Below, in pieces: positions 24,655 through 34,041 of a stretch of 64,000 nucleotides of DNA. Below the pieces are notes generated by a model, which saw only the letters and a list, made by a program, of their open reading frames with translations, did no database searches and was not told the DNA's origin. This stretch comes from Entomomonas sp. E2T0 (GTDB lineage: Bacteria > Pseudomonadota > Gammaproteobacteria > Pseudomonadales > Pseudomonadaceae). Position 1 is the stretch's first letter. The number at the start of each line of letters is the position of its first letter. Location: NCBI RefSeq assembly GCF_025985425.1, contig NZ_CP094972.1, forward strand, positions 930,001 to 994,000, written 5' to 3'. A program made the translations under genes and the position numbers.

Positions 24655-25090
24655 TTTACGTTGCTCCCGTGTCAATAAGTTGGTATGGCTCATTATTACC
24701 AACTTTTACAATATATGATAGCGTAATTTTATGAAATTTATGTAACTTTTTTCAACAAGAAAGGAAGCCCCTTTTTGTGCGCTATCTTTATTTGAAGCAT
24801 TGGATTGGGGCGTATTGTAGCGGTGCAGTAAAATAATGAAGTGATTAGTAATAAGTTATTTTTTATAATTGGTTGATTTTATTTGATAAATTGTTATTTG
24901 TGTGGTTTGGCATAGTACTTGTATTGTTATTTTTATCCTCGATTTGGGGGTTTTGGTTTAGGCAGGCTGAAGCCCCCCTTGTTATTTTTTATAAATCTTT
25001 TACTAGCAATTTATAACTATAATAATTTGAGTCATTTTCTTGGTGTTAAAAAGTTATCTGTTCATTGGATAAATCAGTATAATAACTTGC
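24655..25090. other. Divergent intergenic region algP / mrcB
   Basis: About 430 bp, AT-rich. It contains the hairpin annotated at 24946-24990 and presumably the promoters of both genes. A 69-codon frame starting at 24919 crosses into mrcB and has no supporting features, so no gene is called. Confidence 0.5.
24946..24990 (+). terminator. Terminator-like hairpin in the mrcB leader
   Basis: A 9-bp stem, GGGGGTTTT / GAAGCCCCC (two G-U pairs), with a 14-nt loop is followed by cttgttatttttt. No plus-strand gene ends upstream (algP runs the other way). If real it would terminate a short leader RNA about 100 bp before mrcB. Confidence 0.45.
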
Positions 25091-27394
25091 ATGAAGAAAG
25101 TGAGAAAAAAGTTAACAAGAAAGACTAAGAAACGTAGTCTCTGGCTAGTTTTTTTTAGTTGGCTATTTAAGCTAAGTTTAGTGGCTATTGTTATTGTTTC
25201 ACCTTATATTATTTATCTTGATTCAGTTGTACAAGATAAGTTTTCGGGTAAACGTTGGACAATCCCTGCTAAGGTATACGCACGTCCATTAGAATTATTT
25301 AAAGGCCAAAAACTTTCTAAAGAAGATTTTCTCACAGAATTAAATGCATTGGGTTATCGAACGGCGGATAGTGTTACTAATGTTGGACAAATTAATGTCA
25401 ATGCTAATCAAGTAACTGTTTATATTCGTGGCTTTCAATTTTATGAAGGTGCAGAGCCTTCAAAGTTAGTTAATGTTTCTTTTAATGGTAATAATGTTAA
25501 TCAAATTACGGATCAAAATAATAATGTTGTACCTTTAATTAGGTTAGAACCTATGATGATAGGTGGGGTTTATCCTACCCATAATGAAGATAGAATTTTA
25601 GTTAAATTAGATCAAGTTCCACCAAAGTTAGTAGAAGCATTAGTTGCTGTAGAAGATAAACGTTTTTATAAACATCATGGCATTTCGATGATAGGCATTG
25701 GTCGGGCTGTTTATACGAATGTTGTTAAGGGAAAGTTAACGCAAGGTGGTAGTACTTTAACCCAACAATTAGTTAAGAATTTTTATTTAACCAATGAGCG
25801 TACCTTAAAACGAAAAGTTAATGAAGCGATAATGGCTTTATTATTAGAGGTGCACTATGATAAAAAAGAAATTTTAGAAGCCTATTTGAATGAAGTATTT
25901 TTAGGACAAGATGGGCAACGTTCCATTCATGGTTTTGGTTTAGCTAGTCAGTATTTTTTTGGGCAGCCAATTAATGAATTAAAGTTACCACAGTATGCAT
26001 TGTTAATAGGGATGGTTAAAGGCCCCTCTGTTTATAATCCTAGACGTAATCCAAAGTTGGCAACAGATCGTCGTAATGTAGTATTGGATGTATTAGCAGA
26101 GCAAAATATTATTTCAGCGGCTGAAGCAAAACAAGCTAAAGCAGCGCCACTTGGTGTAATTCCTCAAGGTCGGTTAGGTATCAGTTCATTCCCAGCCTTT
26201 ATTGATTTGGTGAAACGACAATTAAGAGAAGACTACAATGAAGAGGATTTAACAGGTGAAGGTTTACGTATTTTCACAAGTTTAGATCCTATTATTCAAA
26301 TTAAAGCAGAACGTTCGTTAGATGCTACTTTAAAACGTTTAGGTAAACGTGCGGAAAATTTAGAGGCAGCAATGGTGATTACAAATCCATCAACTGGAGA
26401 GTTGTTAGGATTAATTGGTAGTCGTGATCGTAATTATGTAGGGTTTAATAGAGCCATTGACGCAATTCGATCAATTGGTTCACAAATTAAACCAGCTGTT
26501 TATTTAACTGCGTTAGAAAGTAAAAAATATACTTTAACCACTGTTGTGCAAGATGAACCTTATTCTGTGCCTTTGGCGGGTGGTAAGGAGTGGACACCAC
26601 AAAATTTTGATCGAAGCTATCATGGTAATGTGTTCTTTTATCAAGCATTAGCTCACTCTTATAACGTCTCTACTGTAAAAATAGGAATGGATATAGGAGT
26701 TTCAAATGTATTGAAAACAATTAAGCGTTTGGGTGTTGCTGCAGATTATCAAGCCTATCCAGCTATATTGTTAGGTTCAGCTTCAATGACGCCAATGGAT
26801 GTGGCTGGCATGTATCAAACCATTGCAAGTGGTGGTTATAATACACCTATCCGTTCTATTCGTAATGTATTGAATGCAAAAGGCGAACCATTAGGACGTT
26901 ATCCATTTGAAACACAACAACGTTTTGATACAGGCGTAATGTACTTATTACAATATGCGATGCAACGTAATATGCGTGAGGGAACTGGACGGTCGGCTTA
27001 TAATCAAATACCTGCTGCTACAAATTTAGCAGGTAAAACGGGGACAACTAACTCATCTAAAGATAGTTGGTTTACTGGTTTTGGACAAGATATTTTAGCA
27101 ACTGTTTGGCTTGGTAAAGATGATAATTCAAATACATCTTTAACGGGGGCTACAGGGGCATTGCAGGTATGGACTAGTTTTATGAAAGAGGCTCGTCCTA
27201 CTTCACTTAGAACCCCTATACCACAGAATGTGGTTTACGCTTGGGTAGATGCTAATACGGGAGTAGGTACTGGAGAGGGGTGTCCTAATGCGGTACAAAT
27301 GCCTTATTTAAAAGGGACTGAACCAGCGCCTGAGTTATCATGTACTAAGTCAGATGGTTCTACTACTGATTGGATACGTGGTTGGATAAATTAA
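25091..27394 (+). CDS. mrcB: Penicillin-binding protein 1B (bifunctional peptidoglycan synthase)
   Basis: This 767-residue class A PBP has a short basic cytoplasmic tail and one membrane helix (LSLVAIVIVSPYIIYL). A UB2H-like domain (about residues 50-140) follows, then the GT51 glycosyltransferase (LVAVEDKRFYKHHGISMIGI, GGSTLTQQLVKN) and the transpeptidase domain with SIGSQIKPAVYL (SxxK), SYN (LAHSYNVSTVKIG) and KTGTTNSSKDSWF. It polymerises and cross-links peptidoglycan. The N-terminal basic stretch (KKVRKKLTRKTKKRS) directly follows the start; the ribosome binding site is weak. The downstream lipoprotein gene is its likely activator. Confidence 0.96.
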   Translation: MKKVRKKLTRKTKKRSLWLVFFSWLFKLSLVAIVIVSPYIIYLDSVVQDKFSGKRWTIPAKVYARPLELFKGQKLSKEDFLTELNALGYRTADSVTNVGQINVNANQVTVYIRGFQFYEGAEPSKLVNVSFNGNNVNQITDQNNNVVPLIRLEPMMIGGVYPTHNEDRILVKLDQVPPKLVEALVAVEDKRFYKHHGISMIGIGRAVYTNVVKGKLTQGGSTLTQQLVKNFYLTNERTLKRKVNEAIMALLLEVHYDKKEILEAYLNEVFLGQDGQRSIHGFGLASQYFFGQPINELKLPQYALLIGMVKGPSVYNPRRNPKLATDRRNVVLDVLAEQNIISAAEAKQAKAAPLGVIPQGRLGISSFPAFIDLVKRQLREDYNEEDLTGEGLRIFTSLDPIIQIKAERSLDATLKRLGKRAENLEAAMVITNPSTGELLGLIGSRDRNYVGFNRAIDAIRSIGSQIKPAVYLTALESKKYTLTTVVQDEPYSVPLAGGKEWTPQNFDRSYHGNVFFYQALAHSYNVSTVKIGMDIGVSNVLKTIKRLGVAADYQAYPAILLGSASMTPMDVAGMYQTIASGGYNTPIRSIRNVLNAKGEPLGRYPFETQQRFDTGVMYLLQYAMQRNMREGTGRSAYNQIPAATNLAGKTGTTNSSKDSWFTGFGQDILATVWLGKDDNSNTSLTGATGALQVWTSFMKEARPTSLRTPIPQNVVYAWVDANTGVGTGEGCPNAVQMPYLKGTEPAPELSCTKSDGSTTDWIRGWIN

Positions 27395-27426
27395 TATATT
27401 AGGTTATTAATGTTTAGGATTAAAAA

Positions 27427-28050
27427 ATGAGAGTTAAACTAAAAAAATTATGGTTAGTATTAGGTGCAATGGCTGTTTTGGTAGGGTGTGGTACTAACCA
27501 ACCTCATTCTATCCCTGTTGTGGATGCAAGTTCACCTTTATCTAATAAGCCTAATCCTCTCGAAAAAAATACTACGCCTATTACCAAAGAAACAGGTGAT
27601 GAGGCCATCGCACAAGCTGTACCTCAAGCAGTGGATGAACCTATTCAGCCTATAGCACAACAAGATACTAATAGCGTTCCAACAGGGATTCCTTTAGATA
27701 ATAATGCTTCTGGAAGTGCACCTTTAGATGGTGCTGTGTTAGCTTTATTAACAACAGCAAGGCAACAACAAGAAGCTGGTAACCTTAATGAAGCAGCAGC
27801 AAGTGCTGAGCGTGCACAACGTATTGCACCAAGTGAACCACGAGTACTTTATACCTTAGCAGTAATTCGTTTAAAACAAGGTGATGCAGAAGTAGCAGAA
27901 CAATTAGCTAGAAGGGCATTATCTTATACTTCTTCTGATCAATCTGAATTACGCTCAAATCTATGGGAAGTAGTTGCACAGGCACGTGAGAAACAAGGCG
28001 ATCAAGCAGGTGCTGATCAAGCTCGTCAACAAAAAAGAGCACGTGTTTAA
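27427..28050 (+). CDS. TPR lipoprotein, candidate PBP1B activator (LpoP-like)
   Basis: This 207-residue lipoprotein has a signal peptide ending in the lipobox LVGC (Cys at about residue 21). A Pro/Gln-rich linker of about 80 residues follows, then a C-terminal TPR unit (LNEAAASAERAQRIAPSEPR, VLYTLAVIRLKQGDAEVAEQ). In P. aeruginosa a TPR lipoprotein (LpoP) activates PBP1B. The 32-bp distance to mrcB and the same architecture make LpoP the best guess, by inference. A hairpin follows the stop. Confidence 0.75.
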   Translation: MRVKLKKLWLVLGAMAVLVGCGTNQPHSIPVVDASSPLSNKPNPLEKNTTPITKETGDEAIAQAVPQAVDEPIQPIAQQDTNSVPTGIPLDNNASGSAPLDGAVLALLTTARQQQEAGNLNEAAASAERAQRIAPSEPRVLYTLAVIRLKQGDAEVAEQLARRALSYTSSDQSELRSNLWEVVAQAREKQGDQAGADQARQQKRARV

Positions 28051-28060
28051 TAATCATATG

Positions 28061-28085
28061 ATAAGGGGTAGTTAATGCCCCTTAT
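28061..28085 (+). terminator. Hairpin after the LpoP-like gene
   Basis: An 8-bp stem, ataagggg / ccccttat, with a 9-nt loop and a pyrimidine-rich tail (tctctcctt). Confidence 0.65.
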
Positions 28086-28124
28086 TCTCTCCTTAATTGT
28101 TTCATCTTAAGCTTTCTAATTATT

Positions 28125-30134
28125 ATGTCATCACTTAATCCACGCCAACGTGAAGCTGTTCACTATATTAGTGGGCCTTTGTTAGTATTGGCTGGAGCAG
28201 GCTCAGGTAAAACCAGTGTTATTACTAGAAAAATAGCTTATCTTATTCAACAGTGTGGAATTAAAGCCCATCATATTGTTGCTGTGACTTTTACTAATAA
28301 AGCAGCTAGGGAGATGAAGGAGCGAGTAGGTAGTTTGCTTCGTAAGGGGGAAGGGCGTGGCCTTACTGTATCTACCTTTCATAATTTGGGTTTAAATATT
28401 ATTCGTAAAGAGTATCAAATATTAGGCTATAAAGCTGGCTTTTCAATTTTTGATGACACGGATGTTAAGTCATTATTAAAAGAGCTGATGCATAAAGAAT
28501 ATGCAGGTGATGATGGCGTTGATGAAGCGGTTAGCAAAATTAGTCGTTGGAAGAATAATTTAATCTTACCTGAGCAAGCTATAGAACAAGCTCGTAATTC
28601 ACAAGAACAAATGTTGGCGTATCTTTATATGCATTATCAGCGTTTGTTAAAAGCATATAATGCAGTGGATTTTGATGACCTTATTTTATTACCTGTTAAG
28701 CTGTTTCAAAATAACAAAGAGTTGTTAGAACGTTGGCGTAATAAAGTTCGTTATTTATTGGTAGACGAATATCAAGATACTAATGCTAGCCAATATTTGC
28801 TCATCAAATTATTAGTGGCTGACCGTGCACAGTTTACGGTGGTGGGAGATGATGACCAATCCATTTATGCATGGCGTGGTGCTAAACCTGAAAATCTAAT
28901 GCAGTTAAAACAAGATTTTCCTTCTTTAAAAGTGATTATGTTAGAGCAAAATTATCGTTCTACTAGCCGTATTTTAAGGTGTGCTAATCACTTGATTATC
29001 AATAATCCTCATGTGTTTGAAAAAAAATTATGGAGCGATAAAGGGGATGGTGATTTAATCAGAGTAATACGTTGCCGTAATGAAGAAGCAGAGGCAGAGC
29101 GAGTAGCAACAGAGATACAGGCAATTGCTTTAAAAACTCAACGTTCCTATGGTCAATTTGCAATTCTCTACCGTGGTAATTATCAATCACGATTAATTGA
29201 GTTGAAATTACAACACCATAAAGTTCCTTATGTTATTACAGGGGGAACCAGTTTTTTTGCTCGTCAAGAAGTAAGAGACATTATGTCTTACTTACGGTTA
29301 TTAGTTAATCCTGATGATGATAATGCTTTTTTACGAGTGATTAATGTGCCACGTCGAGAGATTGGTACAGTCACCCTAGAGAAGTTAAGTAATTATGCAA
29401 ATAGTCAGCATATTTCTTTATATGCTGCCGCCAGTGATCGTGCTTTATTAGATAGTTTGGATCAACGTTTTGTTGAGCGCTTACAGCGTTTTACTCAGTG
29501 GATGGATAATATTCGTCAACAATGTAGTCAGAGTGATCCCATTATGGTACTGCGCAGTATGGTAATGGATATTGATTATGAAAATTGGCTAAGACAAAAC
29601 GCGTCTAATGATAAAGTAGCCGAAGCGCGAATGGGTAATGTTTGGTTTTTGATAGAGGCATTAAAAGACACTATTGAACGTGATGAAGATGGTGAGATGA
29701 CCATTGAGGAAGCTATCTCACGATTAGTTATGCGTGATATGTTAGATCGCCAAGCAGAAGAAGAACAGCATGATGCTGTACAATTAATGACTTTACATGC
29801 CTCTAAAGGATTAGAGTTTCCTCTAGTATTTTTAATGGGTATGGAAGAGGAGTTATTACCTCATCGTTCTAGTATCGAAACAGATAATATTGAAGAAGAG
29901 CGACGTTTAGCCTATGTAGGTATTACGCGCGCTAAACAATATTTAACCCTTACTTATGCTTCTAAACGTAGGCAATATGGTGAGATTATTGATTGTTTAC
30001 CCAGTCGTTTTTTAACAGAATTGCCACAACAAGAGTTACGCTACGAAGGCTTAGAAAATACACCTGTTGAGCAAAAAGCAGAAACAGGTAATGCGGCATT
30101 ATCTAATATTCGTGAATTATTAAAGAAGAAGTAA
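28125..30134 (+). CDS. rep: ATP-dependent DNA helicase Rep (UvrD/Rep superfamily I)
   Basis: This 669-residue 3'-5' helicase that helps replication forks pass obstacles (E. coli Rep is 673). Motifs are LNPRQREAVHYISGPLLVLA, GAGSGKTSVITRKIAYLI (Walker A), VAVTFTNKAAREMKERV (Ia), LLVDEYQDTNASQYLL (DExx), VVGDDDQSIYAWRGAKPEN (III), MTLHASKGLEFPLVFL (V) and EEERRLAYVGITRAK (VI). It is followed 2 bp later by a Nudix gene. Confidence 0.96.
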   Translation: MSSLNPRQREAVHYISGPLLVLAGAGSGKTSVITRKIAYLIQQCGIKAHHIVAVTFTNKAAREMKERVGSLLRKGEGRGLTVSTFHNLGLNIIRKEYQILGYKAGFSIFDDTDVKSLLKELMHKEYAGDDGVDEAVSKISRWKNNLILPEQAIEQARNSQEQMLAYLYMHYQRLLKAYNAVDFDDLILLPVKLFQNNKELLERWRNKVRYLLVDEYQDTNASQYLLIKLLVADRAQFTVVGDDDQSIYAWRGAKPENLMQLKQDFPSLKVIMLEQNYRSTSRILRCANHLIINNPHVFEKKLWSDKGDGDLIRVIRCRNEEAEAERVATEIQAIALKTQRSYGQFAILYRGNYQSRLIELKLQHHKVPYVITGGTSFFARQEVRDIMSYLRLLVNPDDDNAFLRVINVPRREIGTVTLEKLSNYANSQHISLYAAASDRALLDSLDQRFVERLQRFTQWMDNIRQQCSQSDPIMVLRSMVMDIDYENWLRQNASNDKVAEARMGNVWFLIEALKDTIERDEDGEMTIEEAISRLVMRDMLDRQAEEEQHDAVQLMTLHASKGLEFPLVFLMGMEEELLPHRSSIETDNIEEERRLAYVGITRAKQYLTLTYASKRRQYGEIIDCLPSRFLTELPQQELRYEGLENTPVEQKAETGNAALSNIRELLKKK

Positions 30135-30136
30135 CA

Positions 30137-30538
30137 ATGAATAAAATTATTTATATTGCTGCTGCATGTATTACAGATCCATTAAATCGATTATTGGTGG
30201 TACGTAAGCAAGGATCAGAAATATTTATGCAGCCGGGCGGTAAGATAGAGCAAGCTGAACAACCTATCGAAACATTAGTAAGAGAAATAAAAGAAGAATT
30301 ACAGCTTGATATTCCTTTAACAATGCCAAAGTTTATTGATAGTTTTGAAGCACCTGCTGCCAATGAACCAGGCTTTGTTGTTAAGGCTGAGCTTTTTAGA
30401 ATAGAGTTGCCTGATAGCCCTACTTTAACAGCTACAGCCGAAATAGCAGAGGCGCGTTGGATAACGCATGATGATATTCCAGATATCAATATGGCGCCTT
30501 TAATGCATATTTATGTATTGCCATTATGGAAAAGATAA
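30137..30538 (+). CDS. Nudix hydrolase
   Basis: This 133-residue single-domain Nudix protein has a complete box: GGKIEQAEQPIETLVREIKE then ELQLD, which fits G-x5-E-x7-REUxEE. The preceding 'LVVRKQGSEIFMQPGG' is typical of MutT/NUDT1-like enzymes. The substrate is unknown; a damaged nucleotide or nucleoside diphosphate derivative is usual for the group. It is likely co-transcribed with rep (2-bp gap). Confidence 0.87.
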   Translation: MNKIIYIAAACITDPLNRLLVVRKQGSEIFMQPGGKIEQAEQPIETLVREIKEELQLDIPLTMPKFIDSFEAPAANEPGFVVKAELFRIELPDSPTLTATAEIAEARWITHDDIPDINMAPLMHIYVLPLWKR

Positions 30539-30563
30539 TAGCAATACATAAATATTTGGTTAA

Positions 30564-31022
30564 TTAATCAAACACATCATGTAGTACATCATAGATGATG
30601 CCTGTAGCAGCTACTACTAATAATAGATCTTTTCCTGCTCTCATCCATTCATAGCCTTCATAGTGAGGTAGTTTTGCTATTAGACGGTTATCCAGTTTTT
30701 TGGCTATTCCTGGAGGAAGAGGTTTACCTTGAGCTAATCTTTTTTGAATGCCTGGCGGTAAAGCATCTACATTTCCCCAATAGGCTTTATTATCACCTAT
30801 AGTAATACGAATACCACCTGTATCAATAGTAATTTGTGGTGAACCCATATCAATATTAATTAAACTATGGTCATTATTCTTATCAAAATTTTTATGTCCA
30901 TGTGCTTTGTGAGCATTAGCACTATTACCTTTACCATTACCTGGATTAGCTAAGGTAATAGTGCTGGATGTAATAAGAGCTATACTGGTAAAAAAAACAA
31001 TAAGAGCGTGTGATTTTTTCAT
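30564..31022 (-). CDS. Exported CigR/RcnB-like protein
   Basis: This 152-residue protein has a signal peptide (LIVFFTSIALITSSTITLA) and a Gly/Asn/His/Lys-rich segment. The conserved block LPPGIQKRLAQGKPLPPGIA (about residues 92-111) and a final hydrophobic segment (DLLLVVAATGIIYDVLHDVF) follow. This matches proteins annotated as the anti-virulence regulator CigR family. The biochemical role is unknown. The neighbouring minus-strand gene is another small exported protein. Confidence 0.68.
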   Translation of the reverse strand: MKKSHALIVFFTSIALITSSTITLANPGNGKGNSANAHKAHGHKNFDKNNDHSLINIDMGSPQITIDTGGIRITIGDNKAYWGNVDALPPGIQKRLAQGKPLPPGIAKKLDNRLIAKLPHYEGYEWMRAGKDLLLVVAATGIIYDVLHDVFD

Positions 31023-31127
31023 AGTAAATTTCTACGGAAGTTTAGATGGCATAAAAATACTATAAATTGATTGTAAACAATATCTTTAAATTGCAAGTAT
31101 ATTTTACTAGATTAAATTCAAGATTAT

Positions 31128-31538
31128 TTAGATTATTAATATAGCTTTAGCTAATTCCATATCAGAAGTATTGGAAAGCTCAGAGTTATTACGTAACAGT
31201 TTAAAAGCACTTTCTAAATAAACCCCCGTTTGTTGTCCTTCAGTAGCAATAAAAAAGGCAGCATCTTCTTTTGCTTGACTATAAACAAGCTTGTTATCTT
31301 CTTTTTCTTCTGTAAGTAACTGGTAAATGGTATAACTAGTTAAGGTAATAGATGTGGCTACTAATAGAATAGCAACTGCTTCACCACCATCAGAAGCGTT
31401 ATTATCATGCTTATTTTTATCGTGTGGTCTATGGTGGTGATTAGGTGGGTGCCTACGATTATGATCTTTAGCATTAACATTATATGGACTAATAAGTATA
31501 AACATTAAAGTGATTAAAAGAATATTTTTCATTATCAT
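31128..31538 (-). CDS. DUF2388-like exported protein
   Basis: This 136-residue protein has a signal peptide (LLITLMFILISPYNVNA), a His/Asn-rich segment (HNRRHPPNHHHRPHDKNKHD) that could bind metal, and a hydrophobic stretch. The C-terminal AKEDAAFFIATEGQQTGVYL ... LRNNSE follows the DUF2388 family of Pseudomonas. The ATG chosen has AAGGAG seven bases upstream; a TTG two codons earlier is too close to it. Function unknown. Confidence 0.6.
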   Translation of the reverse strand: MIMKNILLITLMFILISPYNVNAKDHNRRHPPNHHHRPHDKNKHDNNASDGGEAVAILLVATSITLTSYTIYQLLTEEKEDNKLVYSQAKEDAAFFIATEGQQTGVYLESAFKLLRNNSELSNTSDMELAKAILII

Positions 31539-31747
31539 CTCCAAACTCCTTTTGTTGTATGATAATAAAATTATTCAAACTAATGTTTAAATTTACTGTT
31601 ATTTTACTAAATCTTTACATTGTTTTATATGATTTAACAAGTGACTAATTATTGGATGATAAGTAAAGAGTGAGATAGAGTTTGTTTAGACGAAGAGAAT
31701 TTATTGTTTAGTTATTATTTATATGAAAATGATTAATAGGGACTTAT

Positions 31748-32569
31748 TTAATGGTCTTGATTTAATAATGAACATAATTGTTTAGTGGCTTCTAGCATAG
31801 CAAAACTAGGACGAGCAATACGATCATTATCAAAAATAAATAATTTATGATTTTTTACAGCAGATAACTGTGGCCAAGCTAACCAAGCATCAAGTAGTGA
31901 TTGTTGAGAAGCGATAATCACTTGTGGATTTTTTGCTAGAACACTTTCTATATTGACCTGAGGAGCAGGTAAATCAACATTATCAAAAATATTTTCAGCA
32001 CCACAAACTTTAAGGGCATCACCAATAATTTGGTTTTTACCTATGGTATAAATGGGTTTATCCCATAACTGATAAAATACTTTTAAAGGGTTTGCTTGAT
32101 GATAACGTTGACGCAATTGAGTAAGCTCATTTTGCATTTTTTCAGACAACTCTTTACCTTGCTGTTCTCTACCAATTTTTTTACCTAATGAGGCTAGTTG
32201 TAAGGCTAACTCATCAAGCGTGTGAGGATTAGTTTCAACTATTTTATAGCCTAAAGAAATTAACTGTTGTTGTTGTGAAGGTTTAATACTGGTAGGCCAA
32301 ATTAAAATAACATCTGGTTGTAAGCTGATTATTTTTTCTAGGGAGTAGCCTTCTAAATTACCAACAGGCTGTGCTTTTTCTAAAATAGGTAAACGTTGTT
32401 TATCATAATCTGATACCCCAACCAATAAATCAGCACCTTCTAACTCAATAACTATATCGGTTAAAGAAGGTGTTAAGCTGATGACACGTAGCTTTTGTGA
32501 GTCAGCAAAACTAATAGAACAGGTGCTTACTATAAAAATGATAGTAATTAGTTTTATTAGTCTATGCAT
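31748..32569 (-). CDS. Periplasmic cobalamin-type substrate-binding protein (BtuF-like)
   Basis: This 273-residue protein has a signal peptide (LIKLITIIFIVSTCSISFA) and a TroA/BtuF-type helical-backbone binding fold. Typical segments are VISLTPSLTDIVIELEGADL, LLVGVSDYDKQRLP, and LEKIISLQPDVILIWPTS. The sequence is closest to cobalamin-binding BtuF, though haem or siderophore ligands cannot be excluded. No BtuCD permease or ATPase is encoded nearby, so its partner must lie elsewhere. It follows ribA on the same strand at a 17-bp gap, suggesting co-transcription. Confidence 0.8.
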   Translation of the reverse strand: MHRLIKLITIIFIVSTCSISFADSQKLRVISLTPSLTDIVIELEGADLLVGVSDYDKQRLPILEKAQPVGNLEGYSLEKIISLQPDVILIWPTSIKPSQQQQLISLGYKIVETNPHTLDELALQLASLGKKIGREQQGKELSEKMQNELTQLRQRYHQANPLKVFYQLWDKPIYTIGKNQIIGDALKVCGAENIFDNVDLPAPQVNIESVLAKNPQVIIASQQSLLDAWLAWPQLSAVKNHKLFIFDNDRIARPSFAMLEATKQLCSLLNQDH

Positions 32570-32586
32570 AAATTAAGTGATACCAA

Positions 32587-33213
32587 TTAACGTGTGCTAT
32601 CTTCAGATTGTTCTTGTTGATGTTGTAGACCTAATAAATGTCCCATCTTGTCTGCTTTGGTGGCTAAGTAGTTTTGGTTATAGCGGTTTTTGCCAAACTC
32701 TATGGGTTTACGTTCGACTACATTAATACCTAAAGTTTTTAGTGCTGCTATCTTTTTAGGATTGTTAGTCATTAATTGAATGGATTTTATGCCTAAATGA
32801 TTAAGCATAGGTAAGCACATATCATACTGCCGCATATCTGCAGGAAAACCAAGCTGTTCATTGGCTTCCACTGTATCAGCACCCTTGTCTTGTAATGAGT
32901 AGGCGCGAATTTTATTTAGTAAGCCTATACCACGCCCTTCTTGGCGCAAATAAAGTAATACACCACGGCCTTCTTTAGCAATGGCCTTCATCGCTGCTTC
33001 TAGTTGAAAACCACAGTCACAACGTAAGCTAAATAAGGCATCGCCCGTTAAACATTCAGAGTGCATCCGTCCTAAAACAGCTTCTCCATTGGCGATATCA
33101 CCAAGGGTTAGTGCAACGTGTTCAATGCCTGTTTCTTCATCTAAAAAACCATGCATTGTAAACACTGCAAAAGGTGTTGGTAGTAAAGAGGATGCAACAA
33201 AAACGACAGACAC
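32587..33213 (-). CDS. ribA: GTP cyclohydrolase II
   Basis: This 208-residue RibA opens GTP to the first riboflavin precursor. Signature elements are the zinc cysteines in [39 protein letters not shown], and [18 protein letters not shown]. The start is GTG with AGGAG seven bases upstream. The TTG one codon earlier is less favoured, and the N-terminus [14 protein letters not shown] then matches family starts. Single-domain form (no RibB fusion). Confidence 0.95.
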   Translation of the reverse strand: MSVVFVASSLLPTPFAVFTMHGFLDEETGIEHVALTLGDIANGEAVLGRMHSECLTGDALFSLRCDCGFQLEAAMKAIAKEGRGVLLYLRQEGRGIGLLNKIRAYSLQDKGADTVEANEQLGFPADMRQYDMCLPMLNHLGIKSIQLMTNNPKKIAALKTLGINVVERKPIEFGKNRYNQNYLATKADKMGHLLGLQHQQEQSEDSTR

Positions 33214-33400
33214 CAATAGGCTCCTAAGTTAATAAAAATACCGACAGTAATCTAGTATTATATACTGGTTAGTAAAGATAATTTAATAAAAGTTTTATTT
33301 TGTTTAATAAGTAGAGCGTGGTTTTTAAGTTTTTTTACACTATTATTTTTATATAAGTAAATAAATCATAACATAAAAATATTATTTCCATAGTATCATT

Positions 33401-33439
33401 ATAGTTGCTGAGAAAGTAACCATTTTCCTCAGTAACTAT
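33401..33439 (-). terminator. Hairpin after bcp
   Basis: A 12-bp stem (atagttgctgag / ctcagtaactat, one mismatch) with a 15-nt loop lies just beyond the bcp stop on the minus strand. The T tract is weak. Confidence 0.5.
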
Positions 33440-33450
33440 AATTTATCTCT

Positions 33451-33924
33451 TTATTTAAGTGCCTGTGCTGCTTTTAATACTTCTTCAGCATGGCCATCTA
33501 CTTTAACTTTGCGCCATTCTTGACGAAGAATGCCTTCTTTATCAATTAAAAAAGTACTGCGATCAATACCCATGTATTCTTTGCCATAGAGTTTTTTTAG
33601 TTTAATCACATCAAATAACTTACAAAGCTCTTCTTCTGGGTCGCTGATAAGTTCAAAAGGAAATTCTTGTTTTGCTTTGAAGTTTTCATGAGATTTGATA
33701 CTTTCACGTGAAACACCAAAAATAACCGTATTAGCTTTTTGAAACTCAGCATAAAGGTCGCGGAAATTTTGTCCCTCAGTGGTACAACCAGGAGTGTTAT
33801 CTTTAGGGTAGAAATAGATAACAACATTTTTCCCTTTAAAATCAGCAAGTTTTATTGTATTAGGTTCACCTGTAACAGCGGCAGTAAAATCTTTAATGGC
33901 TTTATTTAGTTGTGGAGTGCTCAT
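33451..33924 (-). CDS. bcp: Thioredoxin-dependent peroxiredoxin (Bcp/PrxQ)
   Basis: This 157-residue Bcp-type peroxiredoxin reduces peroxides and alkyl hydroperoxides using thioredoxin. The peroxidatic cysteine lies in YFYPKDNTPGCTTEGQNFRD at about residue 47. The position of the usual resolving cysteine five residues later is not a cysteine here (GCTTEGQN), so this is a 1-Cys-like or alternative-resolving variant. The closing YGKEYMGIDRSTFLIDKEG is standard. It complements katE in peroxide defence. The gene is monocistronic. Confidence 0.92.
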   Translation of the reverse strand: MSTPQLNKAIKDFTAAVTGEPNTIKLADFKGKNVVIYFYPKDNTPGCTTEGQNFRDLYAEFQKANTVIFGVSRESIKSHENFKAKQEFPFELISDPEEELCKLFDVIKLKKLYGKEYMGIDRSTFLIDKEGILRQEWRKVKVDGHAEEVLKAAQALK

Positions 33925-34041
33925 TTAATTACCTTAAATTTATTTATAGAGACTAAGATAATTTATAATAAAGCAAATAGCCTAAAATGTTTAGGCTACT
34001 AACAGCTTGTTATTTTGCAAGAAGTGTATAAAGGGTAAGTT

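Noticed and set aside
24919-25128. 69-codon frame before mrcB
   Set aside because: It has no ribosome binding site, no family, overlaps the start of mrcB and crosses the hairpin.
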